Of a stretch of 64,000 bases of DNA, positions 8,840 to 17,922 are shown piece by piece. The notes beneath the pieces were generated by a model. It made no database searches. It was given only the letters and a program-made list of their open reading frames with translations, and was not told the origin of the DNA. The DNA is from Lactobacillus huangpiensis (GTDB taxonomy: Bacteria > Bacillota > Bacilli > Lactobacillales > Lactobacillaceae). How positions within the stretch are numbered: the first letter of the stretch is position 1; each line of letters begins with the position of its first letter. Location: assembly GCF_019972815.1 (NCBI RefSeq), contig NZ_BPPA01000002.1, positions 62,001 to 126,000 of the forward strand. The letters are read 5' to 3'. A program made the translations under genes and the position numbers.

Positions 8840-10668
8840 ATGAATAATGAACACAGTTTTAAATGGGATGTTGTTTATGATGTAATAGTTTTAGGATTTG
8901 GTGGTGCTGGTGCTACAGCAGCCAGGTTTGCGGCAGACAGTGGTGCTAAAGTTTTATAGTTTTATTGGTAGATAGTGCGCCAGAAGGTCATGAGGGTGGT
9001 AATACACGCTATGCTGGTCAAATGGTAGGAGCTGGTACGGATTATGAAGCTTTAAAAAAGTACCATGAAAATTTGGCGGCACCTTTGAAGCCAGACAAAG
9101 AAACATTCAACAATTTAATTGAAGGAATGGCTAATATGAGTGAATATTTTGAAAAATATTTGGGTGTTAAACCAGTTAGCATGAAGAAATTGCTGGCTGG
9201 CACTCCTTCAACCAAATATGTGACCGAATATCCTGAATTGCCTTATGATGATTACTTAGTTCATAATGGCACAAGTGATGCTGCTTTGTGGAAACTTTTA
9301 CGCCAAAAAGTACTAGATCGTTCAGAAAAAATTACTGTTTGGTACAGTAGTCCAGCTAAACATTTGATCCAAGATGGTGGCTCAAAAATTGTTTTAGGCG
9401 CTCAAATTGAACGAGATCATGTCTTACGCAACATTAAAGCAAATAACGGTGTAGTTTTGGCTGTCGGTGGTTTTGAAAATAATAAGGAAATGATCCAGAC
9501 GTTTTTACAGTCTTCTTATTTGTCACCAATTGGTTCTCTGTACAATAAGGGTGATGGCATTAAAATGTTGGAAGAAGTAAATGCGCAGTTGTGGAATATG
9601 CGGTCATTTGAATCACTTGGTCAATTTCATGGCCTTTCACCAAGGCAAAAAGAAGGCATTCGTTCGACATATGCTCTAAATGTTTTTTGGTCAGAAATAG
9701 CAAAAGGTAGTGCAATCGTTGTTGGTGAAGATGGTAGTCGTTACTTCAATGAAGCAGAACTAAATCGACATGGTCATATTTATAATCATGGTGATTGGGT
9801 AGTGCCGTTGAATCAAAACCATCCTTATATGATTTTTGACCAGGAAAAATATGAAGAACTTCTTAATGAACCAGATGATGGTCTTAAAGTGCCTCATTTC
9901 TTGGATAATATTATTAAGGCTGATTCAATTGCTGATTTGGCTTCAGCAATTGATAAAGATCCCGAAATTTTGTCTCAAACAATTTCAGAGTTCAATTTTA
10001 TGGCACAACAAGGAAAAGATTATGCTTATCACCGCGATCCTGCAACTTTGCGTGCGTTTAGTCAGAATGGACCGTTTTATGCAATTGCCCTGAGACAAAA
10101 TATGCTTAATACTCAAGGTGGCGGCCGGCGTGACGGTCATGCTCAAGTACTAGATCCTAATGGGACTCCAATCCCGCATTTGTTTGAAGCAGGAGAATTA
10201 GGTTCACCATTTGTTAATAAATATACTACCGGTGGTAATATTACCGATTGTTTAATTTCTGGTAAAATTGCTGGAGAAAATGCTGCTGCTACTAAACAGG
10301 ATATATCTAGAATCGGTACAACGAATTTAACTAGTGCGCCAATTAATGATAATTTTGTTGCCTCAAGTGATGAAGGCGCTCAAAAATTTAAAGTAGGTCC
10401 TAATCAATATTTAGGATACAGTAATCAAGGTATGGGTGATGGTGTGATTGTCAGAACTACCTTGGATGAATCAGGCAAGATTGTGGATGTCGAAATTTTA
10501 AAGCAAACTGAAAGTGATGACTACGGCTCAAAAGCTGTTAAAGAGTTGCCTCAAAAAATGGTTGAGCAAAACACCTACGATGTCGATGCTGTTTCTGGAG
10601 CATCAGAAACCAGCAGAGCAATAAAAGAAGCTGTCAAAGATTCGTTAAATAAGGCAGAGAGAAAGTAA
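8840..10668 (+). pseudogene. Fumarate reductase-like flavoprotein, frameshifted
   Basis: It resembles the soluble fumarate/urocanate reductase flavoproteins of anaerobes and lactic acid bacteria. The first 39 codons from ATG 8840 encode the FAD dinucleotide motif (GFGGAGATAARFAA) and end at TAG 8957. The remaining frame (from 8965, no ribosome site) carries the rest of the FAD/substrate domain and a C-terminal FMN-binding domain with the SGASET flavinylation-type motif. The break is an exact tandem duplication of AGTTTTAT (8950-8957 and 8958-8965). Removing one copy restores KVLLVDSAPEG and one intact protein. As written it should lack FAD binding and be inactive. No signal peptide is seen. 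Confidence 0.85.
8950..8965 (+). repeat. 8-bp tandem duplication breaking the flavoprotein gene
   Basis: AGTTTTAT occurs twice back to back. Eight bases shift the frame by two and create an immediate TAG. Loss of one copy would exactly restore the gene, so the lesion is potentially reversible by slippage. Confidence 0.9.
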
Positions 10669-10683
10669 TAGATTTTTCAAACG

Positions 10684-10718
10684 CACCTGTAAAATGCATT
10701 ATTTGCAGGTGTGTTTGT
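10684..10718 (+). terminator. Hairpin after the flavoprotein gene
   Basis: A 10-bp stem with one wobble pair (10684-10693 with 10702-10711) is followed by a weak T-rich tail. Confidence 0.55.
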
Positions 10719-10759
10719 TATATTAAAAGCTATAACTGTTTAAGATAATATACATTTTT

Positions 10760-10786
10760 AAAAGACGAAGTAGTTTCGTCTTTTTT
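10760..10786. terminator. Bidirectional terminator, flavoprotein and biotin ligase
   Basis: AAAAGACGAA / TTCGTCTTTT form a 10-bp stem with a 5-nt loop and A and T runs on either side. It sits just beyond the stop of the minus-strand biotin ligase gene. Confidence 0.8.
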
Positions 10787-10791
10787 GTTTG

Positions 10792-11556
10792 CTAAAAATC
10801 TCTCACTTTTGTTACCTCGCCTGCATTAAAATTTTTCAATCCCTCTTCAGTTTCTAAAACTAAATTTGCCTGTTGCGTTAAGTCTGTCACTTTTCCCTGT
10901 ATTCTTTGTTTGCCTAAAGTCAGGACAACGTCATGATTCATTAGTGCAAGGTTTTTTTTGTATTCAGGCAAAAAATTGATTTGATCAAAATGAGGAATAA
11001 ATTCTAATAAATTTTCTGTAATTTGAGCTATAAATTGACAAATTTGCTTTCCACTTGCGATTTTTGTTAGTAAGTTTCCAGCAGTCTTTAATTCATTATT
11101 CAAATGATCTTGATAAAGATTGCAGCCAATCCCAATAATGGCAACTTGGGGTTGTGGTACTTCAACCAAAATACCAGCTATTTTTTTACCTTTAAAAAGC
11201 AGATCATTCACCCACTTGAAATGAGTATCTAGATGAAATATCTCTTTAATAGCCAAATGCAGTTGCCATGCAATACCGGTAGTTAATAATCCTTGATTCT
11301 GCCAGTTCAATTGCGGCACCTTAATTACTAGTGATAGATAGATGCCACCTTTTTGTGAAATAAAGTGACGACTTTGTTTACCGTAGCCAGAGGTTTGCTC
11401 ATCACTTCCGTATAGCACGGGACCTAAATATCCCTTAGAAGCTAGTTTTTGTTTTGCATACAAATTTGTGGAATTAATACTTCTCCACCAATTAATTTCT
11501 AGTTGAAATTTGCTTAACAATATTTTGAGATTTTCTTCTCTTTTTATACTGTTCAT
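10792..11556 (-). CDS. birA: Biotin-[acetyl-CoA carboxylase] ligase
   Basis: It activates biotin with ATP and attaches it to Lys of the biotin carrier protein AccB, encoded nearby at 17453. The 254 residues begin directly with the catalytic domain (WWRSINSTNLYAK); there is no DNA-binding domain, so this is a monofunctional ligase rather than a BirA repressor. The biotin-binding loop is the TSGYGKQSR stretch near residue 55, and KWVNDLLFKGKKIAGILVE near 110 matches the conserved KWPND/KIAGIL region. It diverges from the fab operon, and a FabT-like site lies 40 bases upstream of its start. Confidence 0.92.
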   Translation of the reverse strand: MNSIKREENLKILLSKFQLEINWWRSINSTNLYAKQKLASKGYLGPVLYGSDEQTSGYGKQSRHFISQKGGIYLSLVIKVPQLNWQNQGLLTTGIAWQLHLAIKEIFHLDTHFKWVNDLLFKGKKIAGILVEVPQPQVAIIGIGCNLYQDHLNNELKTAGNLLTKIASGKQICQFIAQITENLLEFIPHFDQINFLPEYKKNLALMNHDVVLTLGKQRIQGKVTDLTQQANLVLETEEGLKNFNAGEVTKVRDF

Positions 11557-11595
11557 TAATAATCTATCCTTATACCTAATTGAATTTGCAAAAAT

Positions 11596-11612
11596 ACTTT
11601 GATATTCAAACT
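11596..11612. promoter_or_regulatory. FabT-like operator upstream of birA
   Basis: The core TTTGA-TAT-TCAAA matches the published FabT box (ANTTTGATTATCAAATT) at 14 of 17 positions. It lies 40 bases upstream of the biotin ligase start, so FabT may co-regulate biotinylation with fatty acid synthesis. Confidence 0.55.
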
Positions 11613-11682
11613 ATTTATTTTTAGAGTTTTTTAAGAAATACTTGCTTTGCTACCGCAAATAAATTAATATTGCAAAAAGAGT

Positions 11683-11711
11683 TTGACATTTAATAAATAA
11701 TACCATATCAT
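11683..11711 (+). promoter_or_regulatory. Promoter of the fab operon
   Basis: Consensus TTGACA (11683-11688) and TATCAT (11706-11711) with exact 17-base spacing. Transcription should begin near 11718, within or just before the FabT-like site. Confidence 0.8.
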
Positions 11712-11724
11712 ACTCTAATAATTT

Positions 11725-11741
11725 ATTTTGAATATAAAAGT
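11725..11741. promoter_or_regulatory. FabT-like operator of the fab operon
   Basis: ATTTTGAATATAAAAGT matches the FabT box at 14 of 17 positions. It starts 14 bases after the -10 hexamer, covering the transcription start: a classical repressor position, implying autoregulation. Confidence 0.55.
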
Positions 11742-11765
11742 ATTTAAAGGAGATGCTAGTCATTG

Positions 11766-11814
11766 ATATAAAGCGAAATTATTTGAATTAAAAAGTTTAA
11801 TTATGGCTTTATAT
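11766..11814 (+). other. Nested stem-loop in the fabT leader
   Basis: An outer 9-bp arm pair (11766-11774 with 11806-11814) encloses an inner 7-bp hairpin (11786-11792 with 11796-11802). It lies in the 5' untranslated leader, 45 bases before the fabT start. No T-run follows, so it is not a terminator. Confidence 0.45.
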
Positions 11815-11859
11815 ATGTTTATCCTTATGGATTATATAGTTGAGTAAGAGGTGATGCTA

Positions 11860-12327
11860 TTGGAGACAAGTTTAAAACGCATCAATAATCTTTTGTCCAC
11901 AGTTTATTCAGATATTATGAAAGTTGAAGAACGCGAATTACGTAAAAGCGAATTTAAAGACATTTCACTAAGAGAATTGCACGCAATCGACGCGATTACC
12001 ATGTATGAACACAAGACCAGTTCCCAAGTAGCAAGTGAATTGATGGTAACAGCAGGTTCGCTGTCAACTATGGTAAATAACTTGGTACGTAAGGGATATG
12101 TAATACGAATAAATGGTGAAGATGATCGCAGGATAATCCGACTGGGTTTAACTAGTCGGGGTCGCTTAATTTATAGGGCGCACGATTCATTTCACCGCCA
12201 TATGGTGAAAAAGTTTATTGCAGGCTTTGATAATGAACAGGTGGCAATTATCGAACGTGCGCTATTGAACCTGCGTGCTTTTCTTGAATTTCCGCCACGA
12301 ATTGATAATAAAAGGAGCGTTAATTGA
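11860..12327 (+). CDS. fabT: FabT, MarR-family repressor of fatty acid synthesis
   Basis: A 155-residue winged-helix regulator heading the FASII operon. The MarR core is visible: helix-turn-helix TSSQVASELMVTAGSLSTMVNNLVRKGYV followed by the wing with the conserved DDRR. In streptococci FabT represses fab genes using long-chain acyl-ACP as corepressor. I place the start at TTG 11860 because AAGAGGTGA (11846-11854) is a strong ribosome site ending five bases before it; GTG 11851 and ATG 11854 overlap that site. Its stop overlaps the fabH start. FabT-like boxes flank its promoter. Confidence 0.9.
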   Translation: METSLKRINNLLSTVYSDIMKVEERELRKSEFKDISLRELHAIDAITMYEHKTSSQVASELMVTAGSLSTMVNNLVRKGYVIRINGEDDRRIIRLGLTSRGRLIYRAHDSFHRHMVKKFIAGFDNEQVAIIERALLNLRAFLEFPPRIDNKRSVN

Positions 12328-13298
12328 TGGGCTTAAGAATTAGTCAGACTGCTCATTATGTTCCTCCTAAGGTAATTACCAATGATGATTTAGCAGAGAT
12401 AATGACTACCTCAGATGAATGGATCTCTTCAAGGACAGGAATTAAAGAAAGACATGTAGTTCAAGGTGAACAGACTTCGGATTTGGCTTTAACTGTTGCT
12501 CAACAGCTTTTACAAAAAGCTGATCTCAAGCCTGAACAATTAGATTTTATTATTGTGGCAACTATGTCACCTGATTATCTGACACCTTCAACTGCAGCAA
12601 TTGTGCAGGGGAAACTGCACGCTGGTCATGCATTGGCATTTGATATTAATGCAGCCTGTTCTGGTTTTATTTATGCTTTGGCAATTGCGAATAAACTTTT
12701 AGCTGGACCCTATCAACGAGGATTAGTTATCGGAGCAGAAGTTTTGTCAAAGTTGATAGATTGGCAAGAGCGTTCAACAGCTGTTCTCTTTGGGGATGGC
12801 AGTGGGGGAGTGTTAGTTGAAAAAAGTTCTCAAGCAGAAGGAATAGTTGCTGAAGATTTGGCAGCTTTTGGAGAATTGGGAGCAAAATTAACCGCAGGGT
12901 ACCAACCTTTATGTTCACCGTATAGTTCGGATAAGATTGCAAAACACAAGAAATACTTTGAGATGGATGGTAGAGCTGTTTATGACTTTGCTACTCATGA
13001 AGTACCTAATTCCATTAGGCGAGTTTTAACAAAAGCAAACTGGAAAAAGGATAATGTGCAGTGGCTTTTGCTCCATCAGGCAAATGGACGCATTATCTCC
13101 GCAATAGCAAAGCATCTAAATATTCCTGCAGAAAAATTTTTGGAAAATATTGCAAAATATGGCAATACTTCTGCTGCCAGTGTACCAATACTGTTGGATG
13201 AAGCAGTTAATTCTGGCATCATTAAACGAAATCAAAAATTAATATTAAGTGGCTTTGGTGGTGGCCTGACGGTTGCCAGCATTGCCCTAAGCTTTTAA
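12327..13298 (+). CDS. fabH: 3-oxoacyl-ACP synthase III
   Basis: It condenses acetyl-CoA with malonyl-ACP, the first elongation step of FASII. The 323-residue length is normal. The Cys-His-Asn triad is complete: Cys111 (NAACSGF), His250 (LLHQANGRI) and Asn280 (YGNTSAAS); the GFGGGLT C-terminus is typical. Start ATG 12327 is ten bases after AAAGGAG and overlaps the fabT stop (TGATG), so the two are translationally coupled. Confidence 0.97.
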   Translation: MGLRISQTAHYVPPKVITNDDLAEIMTTSDEWISSRTGIKERHVVQGEQTSDLALTVAQQLLQKADLKPEQLDFIIVATMSPDYLTPSTAAIVQGKLHAGHALAFDINAACSGFIYALAIANKLLAGPYQRGLVIGAEVLSKLIDWQERSTAVLFGDGSGGVLVEKSSQAEGIVAEDLAAFGELGAKLTAGYQPLCSPYSSDKIAKHKKYFEMDGRAVYDFATHEVPNSIRRVLTKANWKKDNVQWLLLHQANGRIISAIAKHLNIPAEKFLENIAKYGNTSAASVPILLDEAVNSGIIKRNQKLILSGFGGGLTVASIALSF

Positions 13299-13335
13299 AA
13301 ACGATAAAGATAATTTTTTAAGAAAGAGAAATCAA

Positions 13336-13584
13336 ATGACTGAAGAAGAAATTTTTAACAAAGTAAAAGAAATTATTGTTGCACAAACTGGAGAAGATGA
13401 AAGTGCCGTCACAGCTCAATCCAATATAAAAAACGATTTAAATGCTGACAGTCTGGACGTGTTTGAAGTGATTAATGAATTAGAAGATGAATTTGATATC
13501 AAGATTGAAAGTGAAGAAGGTATTGAAACAGTTCAGGATTTAGTTGATTTTGTTAAAAAGCAACTAGCAGCGAAAGAAGGTTAA
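13336..13584 (+). CDS. acpP: Acyl carrier protein
   Basis: A small acidic 82-residue carrier that holds growing acyl chains on phosphopantetheine. The attachment Ser39 lies in the invariant DSL motif (LNADSLDVFEVI). AcpS, which loads it, is encoded at 61906. The ribosome site AAGAGA is modest. It lies between fabH and fabK, the usual place in Lactobacillales; a separate constitutive ACP for phospholipid synthesis may exist elsewhere. Confidence 0.97.
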   Translation: MTEEEIFNKVKEIIVAQTGEDESAVTAQSNIKNDLNADSLDVFEVINELEDEFDIKIESEEGIETVQDLVDFVKKQLAAKEG

Positions 13585-13587
13585 CAA

Positions 13588-14541
13588 ATGGAATTAAGTC
13601 CATTTATGAAAGAACTGGGCCTTAAATACCCCATTTTTCAAGGAGGTATGGCCTGGGTAGCAGATGGCAAGCTGGCAGCTGCTGTTTCAAATGCTGGTGG
13701 CTTAGGTATCATTGGGTCAGGCAATGCACCCGGAAATGTAGTGGCTGACGAGATTGAATCAGCTAAATCTCTAACAAAAAAGCCTTTTGGTGTAAATGTG
13801 ATGTTGCTTTCACCTTATGCAGATGAAGTTGTTAAGGTTATTTTGGCAAATAAAGACAGTGTTGCAGTTGTGACTACTGGAGCGGGTAATCCGGCAAAAT
13901 ACATAGAAAAGTTAAAAGATGCTGGTATTAAAGTAATCCCAGTTGTTGGTTCTGTTGCTTTGGCCAGAATGATGGAACGTGTAGGTGTTGACGCTGTTGT
14001 GGCCGAAGGGATGGAATCAGGGGGTCATATTGGAAAATTAACAACGATGGCCCTTGTACCACAAGTTGTAGATGCAGTTAAAATTCCCGTAATTGCAGCT
14101 GGAGGAATAGGCGATGGTCGCGGCATGGCTGCTGCATTCATGTTGGGTGCTGAAGGCGTGCAAATGGGCACTCGCTTTTTAGTAGCAACTGAATCAAAGA
14201 TACATCCCAATTATAAAAAAGCTGTTTTACGTGCCAAAGATGCCAGTACTTTAGTCACTGGTGAATATGCGGGCCATCCTTCACGGGTGTTAAAAAATAA
14301 GATGGCTAAAACATATATTGGACTTGAAAAAGAAGAGGCATTAAAGCCACATCCTGATTACGACAAGTTGGAAGAACTGGGAACTGGTAGTCTGCGAAGA
14401 GCAGTAATTGAAGGCGATGCGGAAACCGGTTCATTTATGGCCGGAGAAATTGCAGGTATGGTAAAAAAGGAACAACCTGCTGCTGAAATTCTGACTGAGG
14501 TTTATAGTCAAGCAGACAAATTGCTGAATGGAGAAAGATAA
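13588..14541 (+). CDS. fabK: Enoyl-ACP reductase II (FMN-dependent)
   Basis: It reduces trans-2-enoyl-ACP with NAD(P)H and FMN, replacing FabI. The 317-residue TIM-barrel protein is of the nitronate monooxygenase/FabK family: FQGGMAWVADGKLAAAVSNAGGLG at the N-terminus, EGMESGGHIG near residue 140 and the phosphate-binding AAGGIGDGRGMAAAFMLGAEGVQMGTRF near 170-195. No fabI was seen here. FabK organisms tolerate triclosan; that is family knowledge. It starts three bases after acpP. Confidence 0.96.
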   Translation: MELSPFMKELGLKYPIFQGGMAWVADGKLAAAVSNAGGLGIIGSGNAPGNVVADEIESAKSLTKKPFGVNVMLLSPYADEVVKVILANKDSVAVVTTGAGNPAKYIEKLKDAGIKVIPVVGSVALARMMERVGVDAVVAEGMESGGHIGKLTTMALVPQVVDAVKIPVIAAGGIGDGRGMAAAFMLGAEGVQMGTRFLVATESKIHPNYKKAVLRAKDASTLVTGEYAGHPSRVLKNKMAKTYIGLEKEEALKPHPDYDKLEELGTGSLRRAVIEGDAETGSFMAGEIAGMVKKEQPAAEILTEVYSQADKLLNGER

Positions 14542-14545
14542 GCAA

Positions 14546-15478
14546 ATGATTTGTTTACTATTTAGTGGTCAAGGTGCTCAAAAAACTGGTATGACATATG
14601 ATTTATATCAAACCGAACCGCACTACCGTAAAATCATTGCTAAAGCAAGTGATATATTGCATGTTGATTTAGCAGAATTGCTGTTTGATTCCGATAAAGC
14701 ACATGAGCTGGCCGAAACGCGTTATTCCCAACCTGCTATTTTGACAATAAGTTATGGCTTGTACCAAATTCTTAGCGAAAATGCAGATTTTAAAAAATTA
14801 GGTATCGGACTCAGCCTGGGTGAATATAGTGGTCTTGCTTGTGCCAATTACTTAGAATTTGAGACAGCACTTCACCTGATAAAAAAGCGTGGTGAACTAA
14901 TGCAACAAGCAAGCAGTCAAAATCCGGGAGTTATGGTGGCTGTCATGAAGAGTTCTCTAACACGTGTTGAATCAGTTGTAAAAGATGCTCGAAAAACAGG
15001 CGCGATTGGAATAGCAAATGTTAATACTCCTAACCAAATTGTTATTGGTGGTGAAAAAGATGCAGTTCAAAATTTGCGTGAACAACTTGAAAAAGATGGT
15101 GCGCGTGTAGTTCCACTAAAAGTAAGCGGTGCTTTTCACACACCATTAATGAAATCAATTCAAGGAGCTTTGAAAACTGAATTGAACAAAGTTGATTGGC
15201 ATAATGGCACTTTTCCAATTTATAGCACTACGACCCAAAAAGAGTTTGCACCTGACAATCTTGTTCCGACTTTAACGGAGCAGCTGGTTTCTACTACCTA
15301 TTTTGCAAAGACTTTGGCTCAGCATAGTCAAGATATAACTGCGGTTATTGAATTAGGACCAGGTAAAACTTTGCTTTCTTTTGCACGAAAAATTCTTAAA
15401 GGAGTTCCAACCTATCAAACAGATAGCGTGACAAATATGCAAGAAACGATTTCTGCTTTAAAGGAGTTTAATTCATGA
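14546..15478 (+). CDS. fabD: Malonyl-CoA:ACP transacylase
   Basis: It moves malonyl from CoA to ACP. The 310-residue enzyme has the N-terminal FSGQGAQ motif, catalytic Ser90 in GLSLGEYSG and catalytic His in SGAFHTPLM near 198. I use ATG 14546 rather than the in-frame ATG 14528 inside fabK, because the protein then begins at the family-typical MICLLFSGQGAQ and GGAG at 14530-14533 acts as ribosome site. Its stop overlaps the fabG start. Confidence 0.95.
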   Translation: MICLLFSGQGAQKTGMTYDLYQTEPHYRKIIAKASDILHVDLAELLFDSDKAHELAETRYSQPAILTISYGLYQILSENADFKKLGIGLSLGEYSGLACANYLEFETALHLIKKRGELMQQASSQNPGVMVAVMKSSLTRVESVVKDARKTGAIGIANVNTPNQIVIGGEKDAVQNLREQLEKDGARVVPLKVSGAFHTPLMKSIQGALKTELNKVDWHNGTFPIYSTTTQKEFAPDNLVPTLTEQLVSTTYFAKTLAQHSQDITAVIELGPGKTLLSFARKILKGVPTYQTDSVTNMQETISALKEFNS

Positions 15479-16209
15479 AGTTAAAAGATGGTGTGGTCTT
15501 GGTCACTGGTAGTTCACGCGGTATTGGCCTGGCAATTGCTCAAGCTTTTGCCAAACAGGGAGCAAAAATAGTTTTAAATGCCCGCCAACCAATTAGTTCT
15601 GAAGTGATAGGCCAGTTTGAAAAAGATCATGTTGAAGTAATGGATATTAGCGCAGATGTAACTAAAGAAGAAGATGTTAAAGAAATGATTGCCAAAATCA
15701 TCAATCATTTTGAACATCTAGATGTTGTGGTCAATAATGCAGGTATTGTCAAAGACGGACTGCTCAATAGAATGTCTAAAGCAGACTTTCAAAGTGTAGT
15801 TAACACCAATTTGATTGGCACCTTTAATGTCATTAAACAGTCACTGAGACCGATGTATAAGCAAAGAAAAGGCTGTTTTATTAACTTATCGAGTGTAGTT
15901 GGTTTAACAGGTAACATTGGTCAGGCTAATTATGCCGCTAGTAAAGCAGGAATTATTGGCTTAACTAAATCTGTTGCTAAAGAAGCTGCATTACGCAATT
16001 TGCGCTGTAACGCCATTGCCCCAGGGATGATTGACACACAAATGACCAGAAATCTCAGTGAAAAGATCCAGCAACAAATAGTTAAGGAAATTCCGCTGAA
16101 ACGATTAGGCCAAATTGAAGAAGTAGCACAAACCGCAGTTTTTTTAGCTCAAAATGACTATATTACTGGTCAAACAATAACGGTAGACGGCGGATTGACA
16201 ATGCAGTAA
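15475..16209 (+). CDS. fabG: 3-oxoacyl-ACP reductase
   Basis: A short-chain dehydrogenase that reduces 3-ketoacyl-ACP with NADPH. The 244-residue length is standard. The nucleotide motif TGSSRGIGLAIA (residues 12-23), NNAG (about 90), the catalytic Ser in LSSVVG and the YAASKAG Tyr/Lys pair near 152 are all present. It overlaps fabD by four bases (ATGA), a sign of translational coupling. Confidence 0.96.
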   Translation: MKLKDGVVLVTGSSRGIGLAIAQAFAKQGAKIVLNARQPISSEVIGQFEKDHVEVMDISADVTKEEDVKEMIAKIINHFEHLDVVVNNAGIVKDGLLNRMSKADFQSVVNTNLIGTFNVIKQSLRPMYKQRKGCFINLSSVVGLTGNIGQANYAASKAGIIGLTKSVAKEAALRNLRCNAIAPGMIDTQMTRNLSEKIQQQIVKEIPLKRLGQIEEVAQTAVFLAQNDYITGQTITVDGGLTMQ

Positions 16210-16219
16210 GGAGTAAGTA

Positions 16220-17452
16220 ATGTCAAGAGTAGTAGTTACAGGTTTGGGTGCCTTAACACCTATTGGTAATGACGTTACCAGTTTTGAAGCTGGACTCAAT
16301 AGTCAAAAAGTTGGTTTTGAGCCAATTACTTATTTTGATGCTGATTCAAGTGGGGTCACTCTGGCAGGGCAACTGGACAATTTTGACCCATTGCTTTTTT
16401 TAACTAAAAAAGATACTAAACGCATGGATGCATTCACACTATACGCTATGTATTCAACGGCACAAGCAATGGAACAAGCAGGAATTGATGAAAAAAATAC
16501 CAATAGTGAACGTTTTGGCGTAATTTGGGGCACAGGAATTGGCGGACTAACTACCATCCAGGAACAAGTTATTAAATGGCACGAAAAAGGTCTGGATCGA
16601 GTTTCGCCAATGTTTATTCCAACTTCAATTGCTAACATGGCAGCAGGCAATATTTCTATTCGCTATCATGCTCAAGGAATCAGTACCACAATTGTGACTG
16701 CCTGTGCTTCGAGTACAAATGCAATTGGTGAAGCTTTCAGACAAATAAAAGATGGCTATGCTGATGTCATGATTGCCGGTGGCTCAGAAGCTGCAATCAA
16801 TGAAAGTGGAATAGCCGGTTTTGCTGCAATTTCAACATTGTCGACGTCAAGGGATCCTGAAAAAGCAAGTATTCCCTTTGATCAAAATCGTAACGGTTTT
16901 GTGATGGGAGAAGGTTCAGGCTCTCTTGTTTTAGAATCGCTAGAACATGCTCAAAGTCGTGGCGCACAAATTTTAGGTGAAATTGTTGGTTATGGGACTA
17001 GTTCAGATGCATACCATATTACGTCTCCTGATCCTAGTGGCAGCCAGGCTGCAAGAGCTATGGAACTGGCGCTTGGTGAAGCGCAGGTCACTCCTGAGCA
17101 AGTGGGCTATATCAATGCTCACGGGACAAGTACCAAAGCAAATGATTGGGCTGAGTCTAAAGCAATTAATCAGGTTTTTGGTCTAAATAGCAATGTGCTA
17201 GTTTCAAGTACTAAAAGCATGACGGGTCATTTACTAGGAGCAGCAGGAGCTGTTGAAGCCATTGCCACAATTTTGGCACTTAATTCAGAATTATTGCCAA
17301 TAAACGCAGGAATAACCCAACAAGATCCTGACTGTAAAGTTAATTTGGTCAATAAACAAAATTATAAGCAAAAAATAGATTATGCCATTAGCAATTCATT
17401 TGGCTTTGGCGGACATAATGCAGTGATTGCACTAAAAAGGTGGGATGATTAA
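16220..17452 (+). CDS. fabF: 3-oxoacyl-ACP synthase II
   Basis: The elongating condensing enzyme of FASII, 410 residues. The catalytic triad is visible: Cys162 in TACASSTNAIG, the first His in NAHGTSTKAND, the second His in STKSMTGHLLGAAG. The GFGGHNA C-terminal turn is typical. It has a clear ribosome site, AAGGAG, and ends directly at the accB start. Confidence 0.97.
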   Translation: MSRVVVTGLGALTPIGNDVTSFEAGLNSQKVGFEPITYFDADSSGVTLAGQLDNFDPLLFLTKKDTKRMDAFTLYAMYSTAQAMEQAGIDEKNTNSERFGVIWGTGIGGLTTIQEQVIKWHEKGLDRVSPMFIPTSIANMAAGNISIRYHAQGISTTIVTACASSTNAIGEAFRQIKDGYADVMIAGGSEAAINESGIAGFAAISTLSTSRDPEKASIPFDQNRNGFVMGEGSGSLVLESLEHAQSRGAQILGEIVGYGTSSDAYHITSPDPSGSQAARAMELALGEAQVTPEQVGYINAHGTSTKANDWAESKAINQVFGLNSNVLVSSTKSMTGHLLGAAGAVEAIATILALNSELLPINAGITQQDPDCKVNLVNKQNYKQKIDYAISNSFGFGGHNAVIALKRWDD

Positions 17453-17911
17453 ATGACTTTTGAAGAAATTCAAAAATTAATCGCAGAAATTAATCAAAGT
17501 GATATAACCAAACTGGATTTAGACTTTAACGGTGGTCATATTAAGATTGATAAAAGTCAAGCTACACCAGTAGAAATTAGGGAAGAAAGGCCTGTGGGCC
17601 AATCGTCTGCTAAAACACTGCAGGAAACTAATCATCAAGAACTTAGCAATTTAGATACACCTAAGCAGAAAACTTTAAAAATTAAGGCACCACTTGTTGG
17701 CATAGTTTATTTACAAGCAAGTCCAGAAAAACCTCAATATAAAAAGCCGGGTGATCATGTAAATAAAGGTGATGTGGTTTGCGTTATTGAAGCAATGAAA
17801 ATGATGACTGAAATTAAAAGCGACTTTACAGGAACTATCGATAAAATTTTAGTTACAAATGAACAAGTGGTTGAATATGATCAACCACTGATAACGGTTA
17901 TTCCAGAGTGA
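17453..17911 (+). CDS. accB: Biotin carboxyl carrier protein of acetyl-CoA carboxylase
   Basis: It carries carboxybiotin between the AccC and AccA/AccD sites. The 152 residues have a charged N-terminus, a flexible Gln/Glu/Thr-rich linker (about 40-75) and a C-terminal biotinyl domain, with biotinylated Lys116 in EAMKMMTEI. The partner ligase is birA at 10792, sharing FabT-like control. It starts immediately after fabF. Confidence 0.96.
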   Translation: MTFEEIQKLIAEINQSDITKLDLDFNGGHIKIDKSQATPVEIREERPVGQSSAKTLQETNHQELSNLDTPKQKTLKIKAPLVGIVYLQASPEKPQYKKPGDHVNKGDVVCVIEAMKMMTEIKSDFTGTIDKILVTNEQVVEYDQPLITVIPE

Positions 17912-17922
17912 AGGTAGCAAAT

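Noticed and set aside
8950-8967. Programmed frameshifting in the flavoprotein gene
   Set aside because: An exact 8-bp tandem duplication explains the break, and there is no slippery heptamer or stimulatory signal in the reading frame.
11753-11791. Possible 12-codon leader peptide (MLVIDIKRNYLN) after AAAGGAG upstream of fabT
   Set aside because: The ATG directly abuts the ribosome site with no spacing, and it overlaps the leader stem-loop.
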